DNA of 64,000 nt, taken from the NCBI RefSeq assembly GCF_013032505.1, contig NZ_WQCG01000003.1:434001-498000 (forward strand), written 5' to 3'. The notes under the pieces are model-generated. The model was not told where the DNA came from, ran no database searches, and saw nothing but the letters and a program-made list of their open reading frames with translations. Source of the DNA: Ruegeria atlantica. Its GTDB lineage: Bacteria; Pseudomonadota; Alphaproteobacteria; Rhodobacterales; Rhodobacteraceae. Shown here in pieces: positions 10,670 through 19,159 of this stretch. Each line of letters starts with the position of its first letter. Position 1 is the first letter of the stretch. The position numbers were made by a program, and so were the translations under genes.

Positions 10670-11497
10670 ATGCAAAAAACCATTCTTATCACCGGCTGCT
10701 CGTCCGGCATTGGCCTGGACGCGGCACACGGTATGCGTGCGCGCGGCTGGCGAGTCTTTGCGTCCTGTCGCCAACAGCGCGACTGCGACCGGCTGCGGGC
10801 GCAAGGCTTTGAAAGCCCGCGCATCGACTATACCGACGCCGCCAGCATCGCCTCGGGCCTGACCGAAGTACTTGAGGCCACCGGGGGCACTCTGGATGCG
10901 TTGTTCAATAACGGTGCCCACGGCCTTCCCGGTGCGGTTGAGGATTTACCGACCGAAGGGCTGCGCGCGATTTTCGAGGCCAACTTCTTTGGGTGGCATG
11001 AACTGACCCGTTTGGTGATTCCGGTCATGCGGGCGCAGGGGCATGGGCGAATCGTGCAGAACTCGTCCGTACTGGGTCTGCTGGCCATCCCATGGCGCGG
11101 TGCTTATGTCGCCACGAAGTATGCCATTGAGGGTTTGACCGACACGATGCGCCTTGAGCTGGCCGACACCGAGATCAAAGCGATCCTGATCGAACCCGGC
11201 CCGATCACATCGAAAATCCGCGAGAATTCTATCCCTTTCTTTGAACGTTTCATCAATTGGGAAAACTCAGCCCTGCGGGAAAGGTACGAGTCTTCGCTGT
11301 TGAAAAGATTGTATGAATCGTCGGGGCCGGACCGGTTCGAACTGCCTGCATCTGCGGTGACAGAAAAGCTGGCCCACGCGGTCGAATCAAAAAAGCCGCG
11401 CGCGCGATACTATGTCACGACACCGACCTATATCGCCGGCTACCTGCGCCGCCTTTTGCCGACCCGCACCATCGACCGTATTCTGTCGGACGTCTGA
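10670..11497 (+). CDS. Short-chain dehydrogenase/reductase
   Basis: A 275-residue SDR with the NAD(P)-binding TGCSSGIG motif (residues 8-15), the NNG motif and the catalytic set N/S/Y/K (SSVLG with Ser, then YVATK). It is a classical SDR similar to cyclopentanol/retinol-type or fatty-acid-modifying reductases; the substrate cannot be read from sequence. ATG 10670 is preceded by AGGAAG at 10661-10666; the longer frame from 10652 lacks a good binding site. It stands 70 bases after the SH3 gene and 80 before the small membrane protein. Confidence 0.85.
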   Translation: MQKTILITGCSSGIGLDAAHGMRARGWRVFASCRQQRDCDRLRAQGFESPRIDYTDAASIASGLTEVLEATGGTLDALFNNGAHGLPGAVEDLPTEGLRAIFEANFFGWHELTRLVIPVMRAQGHGRIVQNSSVLGLLAIPWRGAYVATKYAIEGLTDTMRLELADTEIKAILIEPGPITSKIRENSIPFFERFINWENSALRERYESSLLKRLYESSGPDRFELPASAVTEKLAHAVESKKPRARYYVTTPTYIAGYLRRLLPTRTIDRILSDV

Positions 11498-11577
11498 GGC
11501 GAAATAACCCGTTCGCTTTTCATGTACATGAGGCTAGATGATAGCCCAACGAAACAAGAAACGCGGACGGTGTGCTT

Positions 11578-11781
11578 ATGGACCTTTTGATGGTCATTTT
11601 GCTGTTGGCCATGGCGGCGGTTGTCGTCGTGCTGGCGATCGGCATCTCCAATTTCGGCAAAAGCGGCAAAGCTGCGGCGATGAAAAGCAACAAGATGATG
11701 CGCCTGCGCATCCTGTTTCAGTTCATTGCCGTGCTGCTGATCGTGCTCTACGTCTACCTGCGCGGACAAGGAGTTCAATAA
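11578..11781 (+). CDS. Small protein with two transmembrane helices
   Basis: A 67-residue protein with two hydrophobic helices (about residues 2-24 and 45-63) joined by a basic loop with several Lys, Ser and Met. It resembles the twin-transmembrane proteins that accompany PduO-type adenosyltransferases in Alphaproteobacteria. The start ATG 11578 has GGACGG seven bases upstream; the in-frame GTG at 11572 is too close. Its stop is directly followed by the adenosyltransferase ATG, so the two are probably translationally coupled. Function unknown. Confidence 0.72.
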   Translation: MDLLMVILLLAMAAVVVVLAIGISNFGKSGKAAAMKSNKMMRLRILFQFIAVLLIVLYVYLRGQGVQ

Positions 11782-12354
11782 ATGGTCGTACTGAACAAGA
11801 TCTACACGCGCACCGGTGATGACGGTAAAACAGCGCTGGGCAACGGTGAACGTGTCGCCAAATACTCGGGTCGAGTGGCAGCCTATGGCACGGTTGACGA
11901 ACTGAACGCCTTTGTCGGCGTTGCGCGGACCGAGGCGGTTGGCGATGTCGATGCAGCGTTGGCGCGTATTCAAAATGACCTTTTCGATCTGGGCGCGGAT
12001 TTCTGTCGCCCCGACATGGAAAAAGACGCCGAGGCTGATTACCCGCCCCTTCGCATCGTTGCATCTCAGATTGATCGGCTGGAAGCCGAGATTGACGTGA
12101 TGAATGAAACGCTGGAGCCGCTGCGAAGCTTTATCCTGCCCGGTGGCTCACGTTTGGCGGCGCATCTGCATGTTTGTCGAACCGTATCCCGCCGCGCCGA
12201 ACGACTGGCGGTCGAACTGACCAATATGGAACCCGTAAACGCGGTCGCGGTAAAATACCTCAACCGCCTGAGTGACTGGTTTTTTGTCGCCGCCCGCTGC
12301 GCCAACGAAAACGGTACCGCGGACGTTTTGTGGGTTCCCGGCGCCAACCGCTGA
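11782..12354 (+). CDS. Cob(I)yrinic acid a,c-diamide adenosyltransferase (PduO type)
   Basis: Transfers the 5'-deoxyadenosyl group from ATP to cob(I)alamin, giving the coenzyme form needed by B12 mutases. The 190-residue PduO/EutT-type protein has the ATP-binding N-terminal KIYTRTGDDGKTAL, then KYSGRVAAYGTVDELNAF, and the C-terminal R-rich helix RTVSRRAERLAV followed by KYLNRLSDWFFVAAR. This is full length. The gene follows immediately on the small membrane protein with no gap. In Rhodobacterales the mutases that use AdoCbl belong to the ethylmalonyl-CoA and methylmalonyl-CoA routes, which fits the mcd gene at 25.7 kb. Confidence 0.92.
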   Translation: MVVLNKIYTRTGDDGKTALGNGERVAKYSGRVAAYGTVDELNAFVGVARTEAVGDVDAALARIQNDLFDLGADFCRPDMEKDAEADYPPLRIVASQIDRLEAEIDVMNETLEPLRSFILPGGSRLAAHLHVCRTVSRRAERLAVELTNMEPVNAVAVKYLNRLSDWFFVAARCANENGTADVLWVPGANR

Positions 12355-12409
12355 GCACTTTCAAAGCAATAAAATTTCACGCCGCTGCGTCAAAATACAC
12401 AAAACGCGA

Positions 12410-12463
12410 CGTCTCAAGTTCATGACGTGACGATTTTGCCCTGTTGCAGCATGAATTGAGACG
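12410..12463. repeat. Long inverted repeat upstream of etfBA
   Basis: A 14-bp inverted repeat, with one bulged base, has left arm 12410-12424 and right arm 12450-12463, with a 25-base spacer. It sits 73 bases upstream of the etfB start. It may form a leader hairpin or be a paired operator. Confidence 0.5.
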
Positions 12464-12535
12464 CTATTCAGTCGTCCGAGAGCATTGGTGGAGTCGCGAC
12501 GCGGCTTACCGTTTTTTGTGAGGAGCAAGCGCAAA

Positions 12536-13294
12536 ATGAAGGTACTCGTGCCTGTCAAACGCGTGATTGACTATAATGTGAAGGTCCGCGTCAAAGCGGA
12601 CGGTAGCGGTGTCGATCTCGCCAATGTCAAAATGTCGATGAACCCATTCGACGAGATTGCAGTAGAAGAGGCGATTCGCCTGAAAGAAGCAGGAAAGGCT
12701 GATGAAGTCGTTGCTGTTTCGATCGGCGTGAAGCAGGCGCAGGAAACCCTGCGCACCGCATTGGCCATGGGCGCTGACCGCGCCATTCTGGTTGTAGCCG
12801 CCGATGACGTTCACACCGATATCGAGCCGCTGGCCGTTGCCAAGATCCTGGCCAAAGTGGTCGAGGAAGAGCAGCCCGGAATCGTTCTGGCGGGCAAGCA
12901 GTCGATTGACAACGACATGAACGCGACAGGCCAGATGCTGTCTGCCCTGTTGGGCTGGAGCCAAGGTACCTTCGCGTCCGAGCTGGACATCGAAGGCGAT
13001 AGCGCCAAGATCACCCGCGAGGTTGACGGCGGCCTGCAGACCATCAGCGTCAAGATGCCAACCATCGTGACTGTTGACTTGCGCCTGAACGAGCCGCGTT
13101 ATGCGTCCCTGCCGAATATCATGAAGGCGAAGAAAAAGCCGCTGGACGAGAAAACCGCCGCCGATTACGGCGTCGACGTCACGCCGCGTCTGGAAATCGT
13201 CAAGACCGAAGAGCCGCCGGCACGTGCCGCCGGTATCGTCGTGGGCTCGGTTGATGAGCTGGTCGAGAAACTCAAAGAAGCGGGGGCTGTGTAA
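12536..13294 (+). CDS. etfB: Electron transfer flavoprotein subunit beta
   Basis: The beta (AMP-binding) subunit of the heterodimeric flavoprotein that accepts electrons from acyl-CoA dehydrogenases and passes them to ETF-ubiquinone oxidoreductase. The 252-residue protein starts [18 protein letters not shown] and has the [14 protein letters not shown] and [15 protein letters not shown] family segments. ATG 12536 has AGGAG about ten bases upstream; upstream codons of the same frame are not part of the gene. It is one transcript with etfA (TAATG overlap). The long inverted repeat at 12410-12463 lies in its leader region. Confidence 0.95.
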   Translation: MKVLVPVKRVIDYNVKVRVKADGSGVDLANVKMSMNPFDEIAVEEAIRLKEAGKADEVVAVSIGVKQAQETLRTALAMGADRAILVVAADDVHTDIEPLAVAKILAKVVEEEQPGIVLAGKQSIDNDMNATGQMLSALLGWSQGTFASELDIEGDSAKITREVDGGLQTISVKMPTIVTVDLRLNEPRYASLPNIMKAKKKPLDEKTAADYGVDVTPRLEIVKTEEPPARAAGIVVGSVDELVEKLKEAGAV

Positions 13295-14223
13295 TGGCTG
13301 TTCTTCTTCTCGCAGAAGTCAACAATGGCGAACTGGCGATGGACGCCACCGCCAAGGCTGTCACCGCCGCCAAGGCGCTGGGTGACGTGACCGTTCTGGC
13401 CGCGGGCGGGTCTGCCGCTGCTGCCGGTGAGGCCGCCGCCAAGATCGACGGCGTGTCCAAGGTTCTGGTTGCCGAAGACGCATCGCTGGGTCACCGCCTG
13501 GCGGAATCGACCGCAGCCCTGATCGTGGGTCTGGCCGATGGCTATGAGCACATCGTGGCACCGGCAACAACCGACGCTAAGAACGTGATGCCCCGCGTTG
13601 CCGCCCTGCTGGACGCGATGGTGATCTCGGATGCATCCGGCGTGGTTGACGGTTCGACATTCGAGCGTCCGATCTACGCAGGCAACGCGATCCAGACAGT
13701 AAAATCGAACGACGCCAAGAAAGTCGTCACCTTCCGTACCGCGTCCTTTGACGCGGCCGGCGAAGGCGGCTCGGCTGCGGTCGAAACCATCTCGGTTGGC
13801 GACAACCCGGGCCTGTCCGAGTGGGTCGAGGACAAGGTTGCCGAAAGCGACCGTCCGGAACTGACCTCGGCTGGTGTTGTTGTCTCGGGCGGCCGTGGTG
13901 TCGGCTCGGAAGAGGACTTCAAACTGATCGAAACCCTGGCTGACAAGCTGGGTGCCGCTGTTGGCGCATCACGCGCGGCCGTTGACTCGGGCTATGCCCC
14001 GAACGACTGGCAGGTGGGTCAGACCGGTAAAGTCGTTGCACCCGACCTCTATGTCGCTGTCGGTATCTCGGGCGCGATCCAGCACCTAGCTGGCATGAAG
14101 GACTCGAAAGTTATCGTTGCAATCAACAAAGACGAAGAAGCGCCAATCTTCCAGGTCGCAGACTTCGGACTGGTTGCAGACCTGTTCCAGGCCGTGCCGG
14201 AACTGACCGAAAAACTCGGCTGA
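13294..14223 (+). CDS. etfA: Electron transfer flavoprotein subunit alpha
   Basis: The FAD-binding alpha subunit of ETF, 309 residues. The C-terminal FAD domain is clear: [56 protein letters not shown] is the family block (only its order is noted here), ending [20 protein letters not shown]. It overlaps the stop of etfB by one base (TAATG). Partner of acyl-CoA dehydrogenases such as Mcd (25.7 kb). It is followed by a strong terminator at 14255-14283, so etfBA is a two-gene unit. Confidence 0.95.
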   Translation: MAVLLLAEVNNGELAMDATAKAVTAAKALGDVTVLAAGGSAAAAGEAAAKIDGVSKVLVAEDASLGHRLAESTAALIVGLADGYEHIVAPATTDAKNVMPRVAALLDAMVISDASGVVDGSTFERPIYAGNAIQTVKSNDAKKVVTFRTASFDAAGEGGSAAVETISVGDNPGLSEWVEDKVAESDRPELTSAGVVVSGGRGVGSEEDFKLIETLADKLGAAVGASRAAVDSGYAPNDWQVGQTGKVVAPDLYVAVGISGAIQHLAGMKDSKVIVAINKDEEAPIFQVADFGLVADLFQAVPELTEKLG

Positions 14224-14254
14224 GCACTCGCCTAGCTTTTTCATCTGAATTTTG

Positions 14255-14283
14255 AAAAGGCCCGCTATTTGGCGGGCCTTTTT
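14255..14283. terminator. Intrinsic terminator after etfA
   Basis: An 11-bp perfect stem (14255-14265 with 14272-14282), a six-base loop and a short T-run serve both etfBA and the convergent DUF6473 gene, whose stop overlaps the hairpin edge. Confidence 0.85.
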
Positions 14284-15104
14284 CAATGCAGATTGCGTAT
14301 TGGCCCCATCAATTTAGCCGCAATCGCCCGATGCGCCGCTGGTCCAATCATATGCTCTGCCATTGGCTGTTGTAGAGTACCAAACAGCATATCCTCAATC
14401 TCATCAGACCGTCCGCACACTTGTGTTTTGACGTCGACGGTGTCGGCGCAGAGCGTACTGACAGCCGCAATCATCTGATCCGTGACACCAACGTAGGCCA
14501 AATCAGAGGGATGCTCGCCCAATTCCCCTTGAAGCACTTGAAGACGCAAGAGGATCACAGGGGTTTCCAGACCTTGCAGGAATTCACCGATCTTCCGGAT
14601 CCAGTTCCTGCGCAATTCATCCAGAACGACTTCAAAGCGCGCGTCGCGAATCTTATTCAGGCAGGTCATCAGGTGGCGCACGAAATGCACCTCGGTGAAG
14701 TCGATTTCAGGGTAGAGCCCAATCAGATCCTCGGTCGGTGCCAGAACCCGGTCATTGCGCCTGCGATGAACGCGGTAGAAATGGTTGGACTGCCCCAGAA
14801 GTCCTGGCGCCTGCAGGACACACAGATCTGCACCCCTTAGCAATTCACGCAGCGCTTTATCCTGGTACAGCGCTTCGACACCGCTGAACAGGCATCCAAA
14901 ATTCAGGACCCGCATTTCAAGCCCGACTTCGAGAATCGCTGGGAATGGCCTGTCGACGAAACGCCCGAATGTCTCATCCCCACCAACGCAGGCGGCATAA
15001 GGTTGATCCAGAACACGCCGCGTGCCGCGAAACCACATCCGCGAACCTTCGTACTGACATACCTCATGCCCGGGTCCCCCCGAGCTTGTTTGATGATAGC
15101 TCAT
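14283..15104 (-). CDS. DUF6473-family protein
   Basis: A 273-residue protein similar to the DUF6473 family, common in Rhodobacterales and without known function. Visible features include the N-terminal Tyr/Gly-rich YHQTSSGGPGHEVCQYE, the FRGTRR segment, an alpha/beta block with GGDETFGRFV and RPFPAILE, and a weakly conserved C-terminal helical part. The SGNH-like GGxxTFGxF pattern suggests a capsular or sulfotransferase-related fold, which is only inference. The start is ATG 15104; GTG at 15113 is the alternative. It converges on etfA, sharing its terminator. Confidence 0.7.
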   Translation of the reverse strand: MSYHQTSSGGPGHEVCQYEGSRMWFRGTRRVLDQPYAACVGGDETFGRFVDRPFPAILEVGLEMRVLNFGCLFSGVEALYQDKALRELLRGADLCVLQAPGLLGQSNHFYRVHRRRNDRVLAPTEDLIGLYPEIDFTEVHFVRHLMTCLNKIRDARFEVVLDELRRNWIRKIGEFLQGLETPVILLRLQVLQGELGEHPSDLAYVGVTDQMIAAVSTLCADTVDVKTQVCGRSDEIEDMLFGTLQQPMAEHMIGPAAHRAIAAKLMGPIRNLH

Positions 15105-15266
15105 ATGACTCACCCATTATTCACCCGGTTGCCATCTTGCAGCCCCACGTCTTGAGAAAATCCTAATGTGCGCATTTGAAGCAAATTCGAACGGCCTGAT
15201 CCCCTTGCCGCCCGCCCCGTTCTGTCGATACTGTCGCCGTATCCCGAGACACAAAGGCACCTGAAC

Positions 15267-16142
15267 ATGGATGTAAAATCGGTCGGAGTGATTGGCGCAG
15301 GTCAGATGGGCAATGGCATTGCTCATGTTCTTGCGTTGGCAGAGTATGACGTTCTGCTCAACGATGTGTCGCAGGACGCGCTGGATAGCGCCATCGCGAC
15401 GATTGAGGGCAACCTTGCGCGTCAGGCATCGCGTGGAAAAATCTCGGACGACACGATGCAAGCCGCATTGGGTCGGATCAACACGACATTGGAACTGCCT
15501 CAATTAGGCCAGACCGATTTGGTGATCGAGGCCGCAACCGAACGGGAAGCGATTAAGCAGGCGATTTTCGAAGACCTGCAGCCGCATCTTCTGCCCCATA
15601 CGATTCTGACATCCAACACGTCGTCTATCTCGATTACACGGCTGGCGAGCCGAACAGATCGGCCGGAGCGGTTCATGGGGTTCCACTTCATGAATCCGGT
15701 GCCCGTAATGCAGTTGGTTGAGCTAATCCGTGGTATTGCCACGGATGAAGAAACGTTCCGCTCTTGCAAGGCGGTTGTGGACCGATTGGGCAAAACGGCG
15801 GCAAGCGCGGAAGATTTCCCGGCCTTCATCGTGAACCGCATCCTGATGCCGATGATCAATGAGGCCGTATACACCCTGTACGAAGGGGTCGGCAGCGTGC
15901 AGTCGATTGATCAGTCGATGCGGCTGGGCGCAAACCACCCGATGGGTCCATTGGAACTGGCGGATTTCATCGGGCTGGACACGTGTCTGGCGATCATGAA
16001 CGTGTTGCACGACGGGCTGGCAGACACCAAGTACCGGCCCTGTCCACTGTTGACGAAATATGTCGAAGCCGGCTGGCTGGGGCGCAAAACCGAGCGCGGG
16101 TTTTATGACTACAGAGGTGAAACGCCGGTTCCAACGCGCTAG
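15267..16142 (+). CDS. 3-hydroxybutyryl-CoA dehydrogenase
   Basis: NAD(P)-dependent oxidoreductase interconverting 3-hydroxybutyryl-CoA and acetoacetyl-CoA, 291 residues. It carries GAGQMGNGIAHV (Rossmann GxGxxG), SNTSSISIT, the HFMNPVPVM catalytic His segment, and NRILMPMINEA and NHPMGPLELADFIGLDT, the hallmark blocks of the PaaH/Hbd family. In Rhodobacterales this gene is usually close to etfBA, as here, and serves PHB/acetyl-CoA assimilation. A weak ribosome binding site (AAAGG) precedes ATG 15267. It is monocistronic. Confidence 0.92.
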   Translation: MDVKSVGVIGAGQMGNGIAHVLALAEYDVLLNDVSQDALDSAIATIEGNLARQASRGKISDDTMQAALGRINTTLELPQLGQTDLVIEAATEREAIKQAIFEDLQPHLLPHTILTSNTSSISITRLASRTDRPERFMGFHFMNPVPVMQLVELIRGIATDEETFRSCKAVVDRLGKTAASAEDFPAFIVNRILMPMINEAVYTLYEGVGSVQSIDQSMRLGANHPMGPLELADFIGLDTCLAIMNVLHDGLADTKYRPCPLLTKYVEAGWLGRKTERGFYDYRGETPVPTR

Positions 16143-16159
16143 AGGGGGCCTGCCCCCTC
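16142..16159. terminator. GC-rich hairpin at the 3' end of the dehydrogenase gene
   Basis: GAGGGGG (16142-16148) pairs with CCCCCTC (16153-16159) around a CCTG loop, between convergent genes. There is no T-run, so termination is likely but not certain. Confidence 0.5.
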
Positions 16160-16192
16160 ACTCGGCATGTTATCAGCCAGATGAAACACGGC

Positions 16193-17092
16193 TCACGGAT
16201 TGAGTGATTTGCCCAGCGCCATTGTACGCTTTCTGAGCCATGCCATGAAACCGCGCGGGTCACTTTCCAACAGCTTCATATCCTGATCCGAGATCGGCTC
16301 TCCGATCACTGGGGATTGCGGCTTGTTGCAAGAGCGGACAATTTCGTGCAGCAACAGCCCTTGGCGTAGGATCGGCGATAGCTTGTTGGCAATCTGATAG
16401 GCACGCGAATTGCTGCCGGGGAAGAAAATCGGAACCACCTGCGCGCCAGACCGGCGAATCATCTTGGCGGTAAATACATTCCATTCCTGTTCTTGCGCAG
16501 GCCCGAACCAGTCATCCGAGGACATCACCACGCCTGACGGGAATAGCGCAACCACGCCACCTTCCTTCAGGTGTTCCATCGCTTTGCCGCGCATTTCTAG
16601 CATTTTGGTTTGAGCTTCGGGGTCGTGCGGGAAGGGAACAGGAATCATGAAAGAGGTCGCTGCCTCGTCCAACCCGGTCAGGACAGAACGGGTCAGGATA
16701 CGATAGTCATTGCGAACTTGTCCGATCAGTTCGGCCAGAATCATACCATCGACCATGCCATGCGGGTGGTTGGCCACGACAACTACGGGTCCGGTTTTCG
16801 GAATATTTGCAAACTGTTCCTTCGGAGTGGTGAGGTTGATGCCCATAACCTCAAGCGCGCCGCCCCAGAACCGCTGACCGCGATAGTATTCGTTCTTCTT
16901 CTCGAACTTGTTGACCATTCGCAGGATAGTCAGCTTACCCGTACACCATTCAATGGCGCGGATGGCTGTAGACGTCCAGGCATCGTCGAAGGAGTTCGCG
17001 TAGGTCAGGGTTCTACGGTCGTAGATTTCGCCCTGATCTTCCGTCCCGTCCACCACCGGGCCTGTCTTGGTCTCGTGCGTCGTTTCAGCCAA
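16193..17092 (-). CDS. Lysophospholipid acyltransferase family protein (PlsC-like)
   Basis: A 299-residue membrane-associated acyltransferase of the PlsC superfamily. The catalytic block NHPHGMVDG (residues 108-116) has an H-X5-D spacing, as in hemolysin/ornithine-lipid-type members, rather than the usual H-X4-D; FPSGVVMSS and FFPGSNSRA follow. The substrate is not clear. The most likely start is TTG 17092 with AGGA upstream; ATG-initiated alternatives in frame would cut the N-terminal domain. It is the last gene after ptsH on the same strand, separated by 39 bases, so it may be transcribed with the PTS genes, but a functional link is not obvious. Confidence 0.75.
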   Translation of the reverse strand: MAETTHETKTGPVVDGTEDQGEIYDRRTLTYANSFDDAWTSTAIRAIEWCTGKLTILRMVNKFEKKNEYYRGQRFWGGALEVMGINLTTPKEQFANIPKTGPVVVVANHPHGMVDGMILAELIGQVRNDYRILTRSVLTGLDEAATSFMIPVPFPHDPEAQTKMLEMRGKAMEHLKEGGVVALFPSGVVMSSDDWFGPAQEQEWNVFTAKMIRRSGAQVVPIFFPGSNSRAYQIANKLSPILRQGLLLHEIVRSCNKPQSPVIGEPISDQDMKLLESDPRGFMAWLRKRTMALGKSLNP

Positions 17093-17131
17093 TTCCTGGT
17101 CTTCCCGTTCTTCATGTCGCGACCGACAGGA

Positions 17132-17401
17132 TCAGAACCCTTCGCCGAACTTGCCGTTCACAAGGGTTTCCAATGCATCCGCCAACGCCTCAGCATCCGG
17201 TCCGGACGTCTCGACGTCAATAGTCGTTCCGCGAGAGGCTGCCAACATCAAAAGACCCATGATGCTGTCGCCTGATGCAGAAAGCCCATCTTTGGACACC
17301 TCTGCCTGCGCGTCAAACCCTTCCACGACCTCGACCAACTTGGCAGAGGCGCGGGCGTGCAGACCTTTTTCATTGATTATTTTCAAGCTTCGGTTGGTCA
17401 T
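17132..17401 (-). CDS. ptsH: Phosphocarrier protein HPr
   Basis: The 89-residue HPr of the regulatory PTS. His15 in GLHARAS is the phosphate carrier residue for EI/EIIA, and Ser46 in DSIMGL is the target of HPr kinase. Both are present, which matches the presence of hprK in the same cluster. It lies 17 bases after the EIIA stop. In Alphaproteobacteria without sugar permeases such HPr proteins act in regulation, not transport. Confidence 0.92.
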   Translation of the reverse strand: MTNRSLKIINEKGLHARASAKLVEVVEGFDAQAEVSKDGLSASGDSIMGLLMLAASRGTTIDVETSGPDAEALADALETLVNGKFGEGF

Positions 17402-17418
17402 TCTTAATCAATCCGGTC

Positions 17419-17811
17419 TTAATCCAACGTCACATTCTGGGCATTAATGTACTTACGTCCAGCCTCCATCGCCCGCCGGACCGCATCCCCGATCGGCAGG
17501 TGGCGACTTTTAGCCAGTTTGATCAGCATAGGCAGATTTGCCCCGTAAAGAATACGGCGATCCTGCGGTGTGCAGGCCTTGAGACTCAGATTCGAAGGGC
17601 TACCGCCAAAGAGATCCGTGACGACGACCACTCCGTCCCCGACATCGACACCGTCTGCGGCGGTGCAGATTTCCGACTGCTTGGCTTCCCGGTCATGGTC
17701 AGCCTCAATCGAGATCGCCGCCAGGCCTGGTTGCTTTCCGACCACATGTTGCATTGCGGCCAGATACTCCTGAGCCAGCCCGCCATGTGCTACGAGTACG
17801 ATCCCGATCAA
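17419..17811 (-). CDS. PTS EIIA component, mannose/fructose type
   Basis: A 130-residue EIIA-Man-fold protein. The phosphorylatable His9 lies in LVAHG near the N-terminus, and VVVTDLFGGSPSN is the family's conserved second block. No EIIB/EIIC permease genes lie nearby, so it should serve as a regulatory acceptor of phosphate from HPr. Its start overlaps the rapZ stop by four bases (ATGA), which indicates co-translation. Gene symbols in the literature vary (manX, ptsM, ptsL). Confidence 0.88.
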   Translation of the reverse strand: MIGIVLVAHGGLAQEYLAAMQHVVGKQPGLAAISIEADHDREAKQSEICTAADGVDVGDGVVVVTDLFGGSPSNLSLKACTPQDRRILYGANLPMLIKLAKSRHLPIGDAVRRAMEAGRKYINAQNVTLD

Positions 17812-18701
17812 TCCGGCCTCTCATTCAACGATCGACGTTCCATTTCGCGGTGCCTAATTGCCACTTGCTGCCCCTCCTGTGCAAGGGCCTTTGCGACCGC
17901 TTCTGCAGTTGCGACCGATCTGTGTTGCCCTCCGGTACACCCGAAGGCCACGGATAGGTGCGCTTTACCTTCGGCGCGATATGCCGGCAGCAGTGTTTGC
18001 AACAGATCGACAACGCGGTCGAAGAACGGTGCATAGTTTTCGTCTGACTGAACGTAGCGCGCGACATCCGGGTTTCGACCGTCTTCCGCGCGCAATTCCG
18101 CCCGCCAATACGGGTTGGCAAGAAACCTGCAGTCAAAAACCATATCCAACCCGTGTGGCAAACCCCGCTTGTATGAAAAGGACTCGATCGACACCGCTAA
18201 ATGCCGGCCGCCTTCCGGAGCGAACCAGTGTTCGACCTCCTTGCGCAGCTGGTGAACGTTTAGCTGGCTGGTATCGATCAGAATGTCGGCGATTTCACGG
18301 ATCGGGGCCAACAGCTCTTTTTCCTGCAGCACACCGGATTCTGGACCGGCATTGGCCGCAACGGGATGGCGCCGTCGGGTTTCCGAAAACCGGCGCAGCA
18401 GCACTTCGTTTCGGCAATCAAGATAGAGAATCGTGAGCTCCACCCGCTCTGTCCGCCGCAGCCGCATCACAAGATCAATGAACCCAATTGTCGAGAAATC
18501 GCGATTTCGTGCATCAATGCCTAGGGCCATCGGCCGATCGTTTTCTGAACCGTCCAGCAAGCGCATCATCAAACCCATCGGCAAGTTATCGATTGCCTCG
18601 AAGCCCAAATCCTCAAGCACACGGATCGCCGTTGTACGCCCAGCACCCGAAGGGCCTGTGACCAGAACGATACGCCGTTGTTGTTTCATTTGCTGGGCCA
18701 T
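17808..18701 (-). CDS. rapZ: RNase adapter RapZ (P-loop nucleotide-binding protein)
   Basis: A 297-residue RapZ/YvcJ family protein. It has a Walker A (GPSGAGRT, about residues 15-22), the family block GFEAIDNLP, and the C-terminal FGCTGGQHRSV segment typical of RapZ. In enterobacteria RapZ controls small-RNA decay and glucosamine 6-phosphate synthesis; in Alphaproteobacteria its role is not settled. Its frame overlaps hprK: the start is either ATG 18701 or ATG 18689, the latter giving an exact ATGA overlap with the hprK stop. Clustering with HPr kinase and EIIA suggests a PTS-linked role. Confidence 0.93.
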   Translation of the reverse strand: MAQQMKQQRRIVLVTGPSGAGRTTAIRVLEDLGFEAIDNLPMGLMMRLLDGSENDRPMALGIDARNRDFSTIGFIDLVMRLRRTERVELTILYLDCRNEVLLRRFSETRRRHPVAANAGPESGVLQEKELLAPIREIADILIDTSQLNVHQLRKEVEHWFAPEGGRHLAVSIESFSYKRGLPHGLDMVFDCRFLANPYWRAELRAEDGRNPDVARYVQSDENYAPFFDRVVDLLQTLLPAYRAEGKAHLSVAFGCTGGQHRSVATAEAVAKALAQEGQQVAIRHREMERRSLNERPD

Positions 18702-19156
18702 TCCGGGTTCACACGTCCCATTTTCATCAATTGCATCAATGCTGATGCCAAATTGGGTACGCCATGCCCGCGAAGCAAGGGAACAGTTTGCCCCAGGGTT
18801 CGGATCGAGGTCGGATCAGGCAATCGCGCTTTTTCCTGAAGGTCAAGGTCCACCACATAGCGCAAACCCACGGGTCCCACCGGTGATGCGCGTAACAGTC
18901 CGATACCGCGGGCCTCAATTACGCCGCGGATGTTCGGGGCTGCATCGGCTGTCACCTCGCCGCCATTGCTTCGCAAAGCCACGCGGTCATCGCCAACAAG
19001 TTCAGCGCCCAAAGCGATCATCTGCAAGCCCAACGCGGACTTACCCGCCCCTGATGCGCCGACAATCAGCAAACCCCGCCCAACAACAGCAACGCAGCTG
19101 GCATGAATTATGGCATTTTCCTGTTTTTCCAGATCATAGATTGTCGGGGCGCTCAT
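18686..19156 (-). CDS. hprK: HPr kinase/phosphorylase, short alphaproteobacterial form
   Basis: Phosphorylates HPr on Ser46 and dephosphorylates it. The product has 156 residues and keeps only the catalytic C-terminal domain of the ~310-residue Firmicutes enzyme. The Walker A GASGAGKS (residues 33-40) and the IEARGIGLL capping-type block are present. Such short forms are typical for Alphaproteobacteria, so this is not a truncation event. It lies immediately after chvG (3 bases before its start), in a conserved order. Confidence 0.9.
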   Translation of the reverse strand: MSAPTIYDLEKQENAIIHASCVAVVGRGLLIVGASGAGKSALGLQMIALGAELVGDDRVALRSNGGEVTADAAPNIRGVIEARGIGLLRASPVGPVGLRYVVDLDLQEKARLPDPTSIRTLGQTVPLLRGHGVPNLASALMQLMKMGRVNPEWPSK

Positions 19157-19159
19157 AAT

